A stretch of 60,055 nucleotides of DNA from Alphaproteobacteria bacterium (GTDB taxonomy: Bacteria > Pseudomonadota > Alphaproteobacteria > JAGOMX01), in assembly GCA_017993335.1 (NCBI GenBank), contig JAGOMX010000005.1, forward strand, positions 1 to 60,055, written 5' to 3'. A model generated the notes under the pieces. That model was not told the origin of the DNA, ran no database searches, and was given only the letters and a program-made list of their open reading frames with translations. The translations under genes were made by a program, and so were the position numbers. Positions 1 to 8,122 of the stretch are shown in pieces (position 1 is the first letter of the stretch; every line of letters starts with the position of its first letter).

Positions 1-354
1 TTCCTGAGCTATACTAAATCCATTATAAAGGCCTCTGCCACGATAAAGCTCAATGGCTTCATCCTGAATCTGATCCGGCCAAATGTCCAAACAAGATTCG
101 TACCTACAAAAGAGCTCCGCTTGCTTAGCAAAATACTCTGACCTAAAGCAACAGTCATTGCCGGCCACAGCTTCTAAATACGAATCATTATTGGATATGA
201 GGATATATTGGCCATCATCAAAGGCTCGCAAATAACCAAACGCGGTTATGCCGAAGTGATCTTTCAATGGGGCACAAAGGCTATTGATCTTGTCAGCATT
301 ATCCCGGTTAAACTCAATCATAGGCCTGGAATAAGGGTTGGTAATATTCGTCAT
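1..354 (-). CDS. Partial LuxR-type regulator N-terminal domain (C-terminus beyond window)
   Basis: An open frame runs from ATG at 354 leftwards to the window edge without a stop (118 codons), with a weak AGAG site upstream. The protein starts MTNITNPYSRPMIEF. Its layout resembles the sensory half of the LuxR-type regulator at 17998-18711: a short start, a region ending in a xxPL-xxx core, then two beta strands followed by an H/Y-rich helix. The DNA-binding half would lie outside the window, so the LuxR assignment is an inference from this paralogy. The protein has no signal peptide and is presumably cytoplasmic. It could instead be an unrelated sensory-domain protein. Confidence 0.55.
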   Translation of the reverse strand, partial: MTNITNPYSRPMIEFNRDNADKINSLCAPLKDHFGITAFGYLRAFDDGQYILISNNDSYLEAVAGNDCCFRSEYFAKQAELFCRYESCLDIWPDQIQDEAIELYRGRGLYNGFSIAQE

Positions 355-463
355 CTCGGTTCTCTAAAATCAGCAAAACACAGCTCATGCTCTTCATCTA
401 AGCACTGATCATCATAATTGCAAGGTTATTTACATCTAAATCAAACTATCAGGAGAGTTTTTC

Positions 464-493
464 ATGTGTAGGCCCTGCTTAACAATGAAGTAA
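464..493 (+). CDS. Possible 9-codon leader peptide
   Basis: ATG at 464 follows AGGAGAG at 451-457 with good spacing and is read for nine codons (MCRPCLTMK) to TAA at 491. It lies 63 nt before the first acetyltransferase gene. It may be a leader peptide or a gene-start remnant; no pairing with the downstream ribosome site was found. Confidence 0.2.
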   Translation: MCRPCLTMK

Positions 494-556
494 CGCTTTA
501 CAATAAATGGTTTAGTCCATAGAATTTGGACCAAGAACACGATTGTAGGGCAACAA

Positions 557-1540
557 ATGATTCAAATTGAAACCGACCGTCTAATGCTTCGTCCTTTAAG
601 AATGGAGGATGCGGAATCCGTCTTTGAATATGCCTACGATCCAGAGATAACGACTTATGTGACTTGGGACGCGCACAAAACCATTGATGACTCTACAGCT
701 TATATTGAAATGGCTATAGCCGAGCAACAAAAGACGCCCTTGTATCCGCTTGCGATTGTTTTCAAAGATAAGCCTGATCAGGTTATTGGCACAGTTGGAA
801 TTAAGACTGGACCACATCCTTACGAAGCAAATCTTTCCTACCTTATTGCGCGCAAACATTGGCGCAAGGGGTTGGCATTTGAAGCTGCACATGCCCTGGT
901 AAACTTAGCGTTTGCCGAGTATGGCTTTAAGCGAATTTATGCTTGGTGCATTAAAGAAAACAAGGCTTCCAGCTCATTGATGAAAAAACTGGGAATGAAA
1001 TTTGAAGGCTGTTTTCGATCAAAGACCTTTCGCAGAGACCGGTTTTGGGATGTGGAATATTACGCGATTCTAGAAGATGAGTGGCGGCAGCAACAGTCTT
1101 TTGCTGAGGAACAAGAGCAGCAGGAATACCCCATATCCTATGAACCCAACGCCTCACGGCAAGATATAGCCGTTGTCGATAAAGGTATTTGTGACTATGC
1201 CAAACAGCAAAGAAACATGGATCCATTCGAGACGTTTGATTTCTTTGTCCGGGATGGACAAGGACAGATTTTAGCCGGTTGTGGTGGGGTGATGTATCAT
1301 GGTTGCCTTTATACGGGAAGCCTGTGGGTTGCGGAATCGCTCCGCGGGAAAGGCATTGGCACGCGTCTGTTGCGAGCTGCGGAACAATTAGCCATGGATA
1401 AGGACTGTTCTATGGCGACCATTCATACTATGGATTGGGAAGCATTGGATTTCTATAAACAGCTGGGGTATCAAGTCGAGCTCGCTCGCGAGGGGTACAA
1501 GAACAATTCGATCATGTATATTTTGAAGAAAGGCCTGTAG
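557..1540 (+). CDS. Tandem two-domain GNAT acetyltransferase
   Basis: The 327-residue cytoplasmic protein has two acetyl-CoA-dependent N-acetyltransferase domains. Residues 1-175 look like the RimJ/RimL branch (start MIQIETDRLMLRPL; acetyl-CoA loop around WRKGLAFEA). Residues about 190-327 form a second GNAT with the classical RGKGIGTRLL loop. The C-terminal domain is a close paralog of the whole next gene (1567-1992), sharing GCLYxGSLWVxESLRGKGIGT and TMDWEAL, which indicates local duplication. AGGG lies 6 nt before the ATG. Substrates are unknown; RimJ-like domains acetylate protein N-termini or small amines. Confidence 0.9.
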   Translation: MIQIETDRLMLRPLRMEDAESVFEYAYDPEITTYVTWDAHKTIDDSTAYIEMAIAEQQKTPLYPLAIVFKDKPDQVIGTVGIKTGPHPYEANLSYLIARKHWRKGLAFEAAHALVNLAFAEYGFKRIYAWCIKENKASSSLMKKLGMKFEGCFRSKTFRRDRFWDVEYYAILEDEWRQQQSFAEEQEQQEYPISYEPNASRQDIAVVDKGICDYAKQQRNMDPFETFDFFVRDGQGQILAGCGGVMYHGCLYTGSLWVAESLRGKGIGTRLLRAAEQLAMDKDCSMATIHTMDWEALDFYKQLGYQVELAREGYKNNSIMYILKKGL

Positions 1541-1566
1541 GGAAATGGTTAGGAGTCACCAAAATT

Positions 1567-1992
1567 ATGGAAAATGAATACCCAATAATATTTGACCCAG
1601 TCCCTGCTTCCGAAGACGTGAACGTCTTGAACAAGGGGCTCTCTGATAATGCGAAAAAGATAAAAGATCTGGGACCAATGGAATCTTTTGCATTTTTTGT
1701 GAAGGATGAAGAAGGTCAAGTATTGGCTGGGTGTCATGGGGATCTTTTTTATGGCTGTTTATACGTAGGGAGTCTCTGGGTAACAGAAAGCTTGCGTGGC
1801 AAAGGCATAGGCACCAATCTTATGACGGCAGCAGAAGAATATGCTCGTAAAAAAGACTGCGCTATGGCAACAGTTAACACCATGGACTGGGAAGCGCTTG
1901 AGCTTTATCAAAGCCTAGGTTACAAAATAGATTTTGCACGCGAGGGGTATAAAAATGATTCGACGTTTTACTTTCTGAGCAAAACACTATGA
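1567..1992 (+). CDS. GNAT acetyltransferase, paralog of the preceding C-terminal domain
   Basis: This 141-residue single-domain GNAT has the acetyl-CoA loop RGKGIGTNLM and the conserved C-terminal FAREGYKND. It aligns end to end with residues about 190-327 of the upstream protein, so one is a duplicate of the other. The start follows AGGAG at 1550. Its stop overlaps the next start as ATGA (1989-1992), so translation of the two is probably coupled. The substrate cannot be read from the sequence. Confidence 0.9.
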   Translation: MENEYPIIFDPVPASEDVNVLNKGLSDNAKKIKDLGPMESFAFFVKDEEGQVLAGCHGDLFYGCLYVGSLWVTESLRGKGIGTNLMTAAEEYARKKDCAMATVNTMDWEALELYQSLGYKIDFAREGYKNDSTFYFLSKTL

Positions 1993-2525
1993 ATAACCAA
2001 TTTACTATCGAAATCAGGCCAGCCACGTTAGCAGACGCTGAAGCCATAGTGAGAGTTCATGTTACCGCTTGGCAAGAGAGCTATCAGGGTATTATTGAGC
2101 AAAACTATTTGGACAATCTTTCCTATGAGGATAGACTCGGGTTCAGAAAACAAATTTTAATGGATCAGGCTGCGTCTTCTATACACTTGGTGGCTTTGTA
2201 CGAAAACCAAATCGTTGGATTTTGCGACGCGGGCCCTAGCTCTACGAAACCGCAGGATCATAGGGGTGAAATATATGCCATCTATTTACTCGAAGGTTAT
2301 AAGCATTTAGGTATCGGTACAAAGCTGATGAATGTGGCAATGGCACACCTTTCTCAGCATGGTTTAACTCCATCCATCACATGGGTCTTGGAAGAAAATA
2401 AGCCGGCATGTTCTTTCTATGAAAAATATGGTGGGCAAAAAACGGGGGAAAACTCGGTTGAGTATAATCGCATAGCACATAAGACTGTTTCATATGTATT
2501 TGGCATTGATGAGAATCAGATATAG
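1989..2525 (+). CDS. GNAT acetyltransferase
   Basis: The 178-residue protein begins with the usual IRPATLADAEAI GNAT start and has WQESYQGII near residue 32, typical of the YhbS/RimI-like group that carries this W-x-x-x-Y helix. The acetyl-CoA loop is YKHLGIGTKLM, and the C-terminal FYEKYGGQ matches the usual FYxKxGF. It overlaps the previous gene by 4 nt, so the two are probably one transcript. The substrate is unknown. Confidence 0.88.
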   Translation: MNNQFTIEIRPATLADAEAIVRVHVTAWQESYQGIIEQNYLDNLSYEDRLGFRKQILMDQAASSIHLVALYENQIVGFCDAGPSSTKPQDHRGEIYAIYLLEGYKHLGIGTKLMNVAMAHLSQHGLTPSITWVLEENKPACSFYEKYGGQKTGENSVEYNRIAHKTVSYVFGIDENQI

Positions 2526-2528
2526 AGC

Positions 2529-2636
2529 ATGGGGAAGGAGATGGAACTTGAGCTGCCACATGCGGATTTTAGCTTGAAGCAAACCAAGACGTGCAGTTAT
2601 GATATTCAGCAGCAGTTTTATGAAAGAGCCATATGA
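2529..2636 (+). CDS. Small 35-codon ORF coupled to the next gene
   Basis: An ATG at 2529 opens a 35-residue frame (MGKEMELELPHADF...) whose TGA overlaps the start of the next gene in an ATGA. It fills the only gap in this run of acetyltransferases. No family is recognised. It may be a gene remnant or a coupling peptide; evidence that it is translated is limited to the overlap. Confidence 0.25.
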   Translation: MGKEMELELPHADFSLKQTKTCSYDIQQQFYERAI

Positions 2637-3184
2637 ACATTCAATTCGAAAAAGCCAGTCTGAAGGATAAAGCCACTATCTTTGAATGGCTCAACCAACC
2701 GCACATGCTTGAATTCTGGGATAATTCCCCAGAACACCGGCAAGACATTGAGATCTTCATGGGAGGCCGAGTTGTGCCTTCACCCTACGTTGGTGGTATA
2801 TTCTCCTATTGGGTTGGGTTTGTGGATGATGAGCTTTACAGCATGATTATGACTCACGAAGAGCACGAGGAAACTGATCCTCCTGAATATTTTAAACCCT
2901 ACTTGCTTAAGCCTGAGGAGGTCTGTTGTCTCGACTTCTGTATAGGAAATACAAAATACCTCGGCAAGGGATTGGCGGCTCCTACTATCATTGCATTCAT
3001 GAAATATTTCATCGAACAAATTGAGCCCAAAACAAAAAGATTTTTAATTGATCCTTTTCTAAATAACCCACGCGCCATTCACGTTTATCAACAAGCTGGA
3101 TTCGAAATAGTAGGCGAGTTTATCCAGGAGGAAGGCTATTTTGATCAAAGCAATGGTGTGTTGATGATGAAGGATATACAATAA
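2633..3184 (+). CDS. AAC(6')-like GNAT acetyltransferase
   Basis: The 183-residue protein resembles the aminoglycoside 6'-N-acetyltransferase/siderophore-acetylase branch of GNAT. It has an early FEWLNQPHMLEFWD (the W-L-x-x-P-H pattern of AAC(6')-Ib-type enzymes), DFCIG before the acetyl-CoA loop YLGKGLAAPTI, and a late DPFLNNPRAIHVYQQAGF. In known relatives this layout binds acetyl-CoA and acetylates a primary amine. Whether an aminoglycoside is the substrate here is inferred only. A second protein of this type is at 11670. Confidence 0.82.
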   Translation: MNIQFEKASLKDKATIFEWLNQPHMLEFWDNSPEHRQDIEIFMGGRVVPSPYVGGIFSYWVGFVDDELYSMIMTHEEHEETDPPEYFKPYLLKPEEVCCLDFCIGNTKYLGKGLAAPTIIAFMKYFIEQIEPKTKRFLIDPFLNNPRAIHVYQQAGFEIVGEFIQEEGYFDQSNGVLMMKDIQ

Positions 3185-3185
3185 A

Positions 3186-4145
3186 ATGCCTGGGGTCCAA
3201 GTCATAACGGCAACCATAGCAGATCACCCAACCGTTCAAAATATGGCACGGTTTTATGTTTATGACATGTCGCGGGAATGTGGTGCCCATTATTCTGGAT
3301 GGGAATGTCCGGCGGATGGTCTTTTCGAGTGTGATGATCTGAAGAGTTATTTTACGGATTCGACCAGAAAAGCTTACATAGTAAAAGTCGCGGATGAGCT
3401 CGCAGGTTTTGTTCTAATCAACAAACTCGACTTTCTTCCCGCCTCTTTTAATATGGGCGAGTTTTTTATTCTCGCGAAGTTCCAACGCAAAGGCATTGCA
3501 CAAATTGTGGCTCGTCAAGTTTTTGACATGCACCAGGGAACATGGTCGGTAGGCGCCATTCCCATGAACAAACGGGCTCTTCATTTTTGGCGTCGCGTCA
3601 TTGGCGATTACACTGGTGGCGATTATATGGAACGTTTGTACACAAGCGATGAGCTCAAAAATCCAGAGCATCCTGATCCATATCCCATGATAATGATGAC
3701 ATTTGATAGCCGAAAAGAGGTTTCCAGGGAAAGTGGATTACATTTCATGATGTCCAAGAACCCCATATTCGATGTGCAGATGAGCCGAGAATTGCGCATG
3801 GAACTTGAAATGCTTACAGGTATTACAGACGACTTCCTCGAACAGAATATTTATGCTTTTGATGGTGATGAACCAGTCGCTGGAGCTCGGGCGGAAGTGC
3901 ATGGCAAAATCCTCTGGATCGATAGCATCTTTGTGAAGGACACATATCGCACCAAAGGCTTAGGCAGTGAGTTGCTTAATCTTGTTGAGCAATACGCAGG
4001 CGAAGTTAACGCTAAAGAGATTCAGCTCAACACATTCTTTCCCGAGGCACATAAGTTCTTCCTTAAATGCGGATTTGAAGACATTGCCATAGTTCCCGAC
4101 TGGAAGTACGGTCTGACGTGCTACATGATGAGAAAAACATTATGA
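3186..4145 (+). CDS. Two-domain GNAT acetyltransferase
   Basis: The 319-residue chain holds two GNAT modules. Residues 1-165 carry the acetyl-CoA loop FQRKGIAQIV and the end ALHFWRRVIGDY. Residues about 180-319 carry YRTKGLGSELL and a terminal KFFLKCGFED. It starts 1 nt after the previous stop and overlaps the next start by 4 nt, so it lies inside the same operon. The two domains are only distantly alike, suggesting fusion rather than recent duplication. The substrate is unknown. Confidence 0.87.
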   Translation: MPGVQVITATIADHPTVQNMARFYVYDMSRECGAHYSGWECPADGLFECDDLKSYFTDSTRKAYIVKVADELAGFVLINKLDFLPASFNMGEFFILAKFQRKGIAQIVARQVFDMHQGTWSVGAIPMNKRALHFWRRVIGDYTGGDYMERLYTSDELKNPEHPDPYPMIMMTFDSRKEVSRESGLHFMMSKNPIFDVQMSRELRMELEMLTGITDDFLEQNIYAFDGDEPVAGARAEVHGKILWIDSIFVKDTYRTKGLGSELLNLVEQYAGEVNAKEIQLNTFFPEAHKFFLKCGFEDIAIVPDWKYGLTCYMMRKTL

Positions 4146-4633
4146 ATGAGATGCCGATGAAATATGTCATACGTAAAGCCTATGCTTCTGATATTCCAGC
4201 GATGGTCGCACTATCCCGTGAAAAGCGTAGGAATTATGAAAAGGTGCAGCCTCTATTCTGGCGGCATGCGGCAGGAGCAGAAGAAGCACAAGCAAAATGG
4301 TTTAACAAGCTGATGGCTCACGAAGATCATATTCTACTGATCGCTGAGTCAGAAGCTGGCATAGATGGCTTCGTTATCGGGAAAATCATCAAGGCTCCTG
4401 AGGTGTACGATCCTGGAGGCCTTACTTTAATGGTTGACGATTTCTGTGTCTCATCTCCGATCTTGTGGCGGTCGGCGGGTTCTAAACTATTAGAAGAATT
4501 AAAGCGAATGGCCAAATCAAAATGTGCCGCCCAAATCGTGGCCGTTTGTGGTGCTCAAGATGAGCCTAAAAAACTCTTTCTGAAAGCCGCGGGCTTAACG
4601 GTTGCTTCTGAATGGTATGTCAGTGAGATCTGA
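4142..4633 (+). CDS. GNAT acetyltransferase with degenerate acetyl-CoA loop
   Basis: The 163-residue protein begins MNEMPMKYVIRKAYASDIPAM. The start at 4142 is chosen because it makes the ATGA overlap used by its neighbours; an in-frame ATG at 4118 would overlap further. The GNAT fold is clear at the N-terminus and around VDDFCVSSP, but the usual R/Q-x-x-G-x-G/A loop reads LWRSAGSKLL, lacking the second glycine spacing. It is the last gene of the rightward run. Activity may be reduced or altered. Confidence 0.78.
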   Translation: MNEMPMKYVIRKAYASDIPAMVALSREKRRNYEKVQPLFWRHAAGAEEAQAKWFNKLMAHEDHILLIAESEAGIDGFVIGKIIKAPEVYDPGGLTLMVDDFCVSSPILWRSAGSKLLEELKRMAKSKCAAQIVAVCGAQDEPKKLFLKAAGLTVASEWYVSEI

Positions 4634-4721
4634 TGTGGCGCTAGTAGTCTCGCTATAACCTTTTGGGTAATAATCCACTTCAAGCAACCGCTAAATGTTA
4701 TGTACTCTGGTATCAAGTCAA

Positions 4722-5483
4722 TTAAATGGACAAAAACTTTTCAATCTGTTTTACGATTTCTTTTTTCACCTTATCGGGTCCGCGGTCACACATGTCTATG
4801 TGCTTGGCTTCTTTAATATCTATAAGCACAGCACCTGATTCTGGCAGTATACCTTGATCAGCTTTTGTGTCATTGGCACGAAAGCTGAAGATAGGAACGC
4901 TATTTCTGGGAAAAGGATATCTTAAAGAATCAAGGGATATTACCTTTGAAACCAGAGCTGGGTAAAGATCAACAAATAGCATCGAGATATCACCTCCATT
5001 GGAATGGCCAATAAGAGTGACTTGATTCAAATCAGCATAAGGCATCGTCAGTTTCACTTTGTCCAAAACAAATTTAATATTCTGCGCGCCCCTATCCCAT
5101 AGAGGTTTGCGCCTTTCGAATATATTATCCGTTTTAGGTAATTCAGGGTCGCCTGCCATGTCATGCTGGATGCTTAGCGTTAAATAACCTCGTGCAGCCA
5201 AGGCGTTGGCTAAAAAAGAATATTCAGAATTCTTAACTCCATAGCCGTGATTAATAATAACAACCTGTAATTTTGAGATCCCAGCCTCAGCCTTGTCTTT
5301 TTCTTCTGCGTTGAGATACATCTCAACCGGGATTAAGCGATTTCGAGTATCATCAAACCATTTTAATGAATGAGTCTTTATGGGCTTACTTTCCTGGGCT
5401 ACAGCAATATCTTTGCTGGCCAAAGCCAAATTGGGAAAGGGAATTGAAAGTGCCGCTAATAGTATTAGGTTTGTAGTATTCAT
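4722..5483 (-). CDS. Exported alpha/beta hydrolase
   Basis: The 253-residue protein has an N-terminal signal peptide (LILLAALSIPFPNLALA, cut near residue 22). The alpha/beta-hydrolase core has NHGYG after beta strand 3 (oxyanion region), the nucleophile elbow GHSNGG with Ser as nucleophile, and a late HID as the likely catalytic histidine. The layout resembles dienelactone-hydrolase or PAF-acetylhydrolase-like esterases. Its ATG overlaps the stop of the cyclase gene, so the two are translationally coupled. It acts in the periplasm or outside the cell; the ester or amide substrate is unknown. Confidence 0.85.
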   Translation of the reverse strand: MNTTNLILLAALSIPFPNLALASKDIAVAQESKPIKTHSLKWFDDTRNRLIPVEMYLNAEEKDKAEAGISKLQVVIINHGYGVKNSEYSFLANALAARGYLTLSIQHDMAGDPELPKTDNIFERRKPLWDRGAQNIKFVLDKVKLTMPYADLNQVTLIGHSNGGDISMLFVDLYPALVSKVISLDSLRYPFPRNSVPIFSFRANDTKADQGILPESGAVLIDIKEAKHIDMCDRGPDKVKKEIVKQIEKFLSI

Positions 5484-6175
5484 GATTTATCCTCATCTAC
5501 CAGAGCAATCAATCGAATCGGTGCTTCTGTCCCGTCTGCAATTTTAATGGGCAGGGCTAAGCTGAAGCTTCCAACTGGCGGCAATTCACTTGCATTAGCG
5601 ATGTTTTCGACGATATATTTTCCAGCACCTAATATGGTTGCGTGAACTGGATAGCCATCTTCAGGTCTATCCGGCGATAAAGTATCTATGCCAAGCCCAA
5701 CAATCTGTAGGCTTGCCAAAAGCTGAGCGGCCTCCAAAGATATGGAAGGAAAGACGTGATTGTTTCGATATCGTTCTGGTTGCTGCCAAAACTTGTCCCA
5801 ACCGGTGCGGATGATAACAAAACTGCCTGGCTTTATGGCGCCACAGTTTTTTTCAAATGCATGAATATCTGCAACAGATACAGTATAGCGTTCATGAGCA
5901 TTTTGTGAGACGTCTATCACCACGCAAGGCGCAGCCAGATTTTGTAAATCCAGTTGATCAATGGTCGCGCCGCCAGGGATGCAGTGTGCGGGTGCATCCA
6001 TGTGCGTTCCTATACCTGCATTCATGGAAAGCTGTTGGACTCGAAATTTTACATCCGTCGTACAATCATCGTAATCCACTTTTAATATATGCTCAAAACC
6101 ACAGCCGCCGTCCCAGGTGGGAATGTCATGGGACAAGCTGTGAGTCAGATCAACTATTTTGTATGGAAAGTTCAT
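5480..6175 (-). CDS. Cyclase-family metal-dependent hydrolase (kynurenine-formamidase-like)
   Basis: The 231-residue protein matches the cyclase family (PF04199), which includes bacterial kynurenine formamidase KynB. It starts with DLTHSLSHDIPTWDGG and has the metal-binding signature THMDAPAHC (H-x-D-x-x-x-H) near residue 57, then a conserved GIDTLSPD. No signal peptide is visible, so it is probably cytoplasmic. It sits 6 nt after the methyltransferase gene and overlaps the exported hydrolase gene; all three form one leftward operon. Formamide or lactone hydrolysis is the family role; the substrate here is not established. Confidence 0.85.
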   Translation of the reverse strand: MNFPYKIVDLTHSLSHDIPTWDGGCGFEHILKVDYDDCTTDVKFRVQQLSMNAGIGTHMDAPAHCIPGGATIDQLDLQNLAAPCVVIDVSQNAHERYTVSVADIHAFEKNCGAIKPGSFVIIRTGWDKFWQQPERYRNNHVFPSISLEAAQLLASLQIVGLGIDTLSPDRPEDGYPVHATILGAGKYIVENIANASELPPVGSFSLALPIKIADGTEAPIRLIALVDEDKS

Positions 6176-6181
6176 AAAGAT

Positions 6182-7099
6182 TTATTGATCCCTTTTCCAA
6201 GCCAAAACATATGCCTGCTTAGCTGTCGCCAAGAAGAAGTCCTTATCATCATCCGGCCATTCTTTAATGGTCCGTTCTATGACTGCCATTCGTTCCGAGG
6301 TAGTCACCCCCGCCTCAATCGCGCGATTTTTCCATTCAATGCCTTTGGATAACAGTTCTTTCATCTGAGCCACGCTTAATTTCTGCTGCCTGTAATCGAT
6401 TTGAACCCTTACAAAGCCAGCCTGCTCATATAGCAAGCCCAACTTCTCTCCCACGTTATAATCTACGCCCAGTTTGTTTCCCAAAGCGAGCAGTGTTTGC
6501 ATATATTCTTTAAACACCGGATTATCGGATGAGCTATAGATGGTTTTCATAATGGATTCCTGTGATACGGCCACACCACCCTCTTTCAGTAAATTCTTTA
6601 TCACGACAATCACAGAGGCTGGATCGTTCACATGCATAAGAACCAAACGCATATAAACAAGATCGGCCTTTCCAGAAGGAAGGTCTTTTTGAGTTCGAAT
6701 GTCTCCATGGATGAAAGTTACATTCGTCAAACCTTCTGCTGAAACTTTTTCACGTGCGATTTTAATCTGCGCATCACTGATATCTATCGCGTAGACGTGG
6801 CCTTTGTTACCAACTTTTTGGGCCAGGTAAACCGTCATAGCCCCATTACCGCAGCCAATGTCCCATACCGTTTGCCCTTCTGATAAACCAGCTTTTTCTA
6901 ATTGTTTATAGCCGAGCTCACTCATCAATTTATGCTGTGCATCCAGGCGCTGTGAACCCGATTTACCCGTAGCTAGAGAATACGTGTCTTGTTTAGTTTC
7001 GTCAGAGGCAATAGCAAAATCTACTATCAGCAGATATACAAAGAAAATAGAGGCCCACAGGCCAGTTGACGCTATATATTTTTCTATTCTATCAGACAT
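6182..7099 (-). CDS. SAM-dependent methyltransferase with N-terminal signal/anchor
   Basis: The 305-residue class I methyltransferase has motif I VWDIGCGNG at about residues 78-86, then VYAIDIS (motif II acid) and a following DIRTQKDLPSG, as in UbiE/Met-W-like enzymes. ATG at 7099 is preferred over the in-frame GTG at 7105 because AAGGA lies 8 nt before it. Residues about 15-31 are a hydrophobic helix ending AIASDETKQ, a likely signal peptide or membrane anchor. This is odd because SAM is cytoplasmic. It is first in an operon with the cyclase and exported hydrolase. Confidence 0.83.
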   Translation of the reverse strand: MSDRIEKYIASTGLWASIFFVYLLIVDFAIASDETKQDTYSLATGKSGSQRLDAQHKLMSELGYKQLEKAGLSEGQTVWDIGCGNGAMTVYLAQKVGNKGHVYAIDISDAQIKIAREKVSAEGLTNVTFIHGDIRTQKDLPSGKADLVYMRLVLMHVNDPASVIVVIKNLLKEGGVAVSQESIMKTIYSSSDNPVFKEYMQTLLALGNKLGVDYNVGEKLGLLYEQAGFVRVQIDYRQQKLSVAQMKELLSKGIEWKNRAIEAGVTTSERMAVIERTIKEWPDDDKDFFLATAKQAYVLAWKRDQ

Positions 7100-7125
7100 T
7101 TTCACGCATCCTTTTAAGTTGTAAG

Positions 7126-8118
7126 TCAGCCAATATTTTTAGTAAACCAAAACACTAGATCATCATCCACTGGCACTGTCTCGCCTGGTGCGACTGGTTT
7201 GTAATTGTAAGTTAGGCCGAGGCCATCTGGGATATATCCATGCTTAACATACATTTGCTGAGCTCGTCCATAATCTTGGTAGAGTCCAACACCCAATCCC
7301 ACCACGGGGCTTATTTTTAATGCTGCTTGCTCTGCTCTCTCGAGCAAATCAGAACCAATACCTTTGCCACGATATGGCGGCAGGACATTCAGATCCATTA
7401 TTTCAGGTATGCCTTGGTCCTTGAACGGTTGATATTTCGATTCCCATTTGAGGGTTGCGTATCCTGCGAACTGGTCCTCATAAAATGCGAGCCAGATCAA
7501 CCGCTCTCCTGATTCTTGCTCTTTGAGGTAAGCCTCAAATATTGTCGCCGGCTTTGGCCAGTTGTTTAGGGCGAAACTTTCAACAATGAGGGGGATGTCG
7601 ACTTGGAACAGAGGCCTCAGAGTGCTTGAGGTTTCACGTCCGCGGGTGACAATAGCATCAAGATTCTTCACCATGTAAACCATGTTCCATACATACCCAG
7701 CTGGTTTGAGATTGAATAGCGGCTTAAATCCAGAATGTTCATAGAACCTGTATGTTTTAAGATAATTCTCATCAGTCTCTTGTGGTGCCAGGGTTTCGAC
7801 GGTTATGGTTGTAGCATCATGGGTTTTGGCGAAAGCACATGCGTGACCTAGTAAACGACCGCCAACACCATGGCTTTGATATTCCCTCAAGACAGCCATC
7901 CAGTATACATTGCTGCTCCCGGGGCAGGGAAAGTCCAGGCTCAACAGCCCCACATACTTCCCGTCAGTTTTAGCAGCAAAATTCTCACGAGTACGGACAC
8001 CAGAGAAATATTGTTCATTTGCTTGCGCAAGACCAAAGTAGTCCGGTAAATCGGCTGCAATCTGACGACATAGGGCCTCTGCAATCTCTGGAGAGACATG
8101 TTCGAATGTATAACTCAT
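7126..8118 (-). CDS. Two-domain GNAT acetyltransferase
   Basis: The 330-residue protein has two GNAT domains. The first has loop YQSHGVGGRLL and FYEHSGFKP; the second, from about residue 185, has YRGKGIGSDLL and MYVKHGY. The start at ATG 8118 (MSYTFEHVSPEI) is chosen because it lies 4 nt after the efflux-gene stop; an in-frame ATG at 8163 would overlap that gene. Close linkage to the MFS pump suggests co-expression and possibly a shared drug or metabolite substrate, which is inference. Confidence 0.87.
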   Translation of the reverse strand: MSYTFEHVSPEIAEALCRQIAADLPDYFGLAQANEQYFSGVRTRENFAAKTDGKYVGLLSLDFPCPGSSNVYWMAVLREYQSHGVGGRLLGHACAFAKTHDATTITVETLAPQETDENYLKTYRFYEHSGFKPLFNLKPAGYVWNMVYMVKNLDAIVTRGRETSSTLRPLFQVDIPLIVESFALNNWPKPATIFEAYLKEQESGERLIWLAFYEDQFAGYATLKWESKYQPFKDQGIPEIMDLNVLPPYRGKGIGSDLLERAEQAALKISPVVGLGVGLYQDYGRAQQMYVKHGYIPDGLGLTYNYKPVAPGETVPVDDDLVFWFTKNIG

Positions 8119-8122
8119 CGGT

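Noticed and set aside
208-408. 66-codon frame at the left edge
   Set aside because: It is antisense to the better-supported partial LuxR-type gene.
5857-6352. Two open frames antisense to the cyclase and methyltransferase genes
   Set aside because: Both shadow well-supported genes on the other strand.
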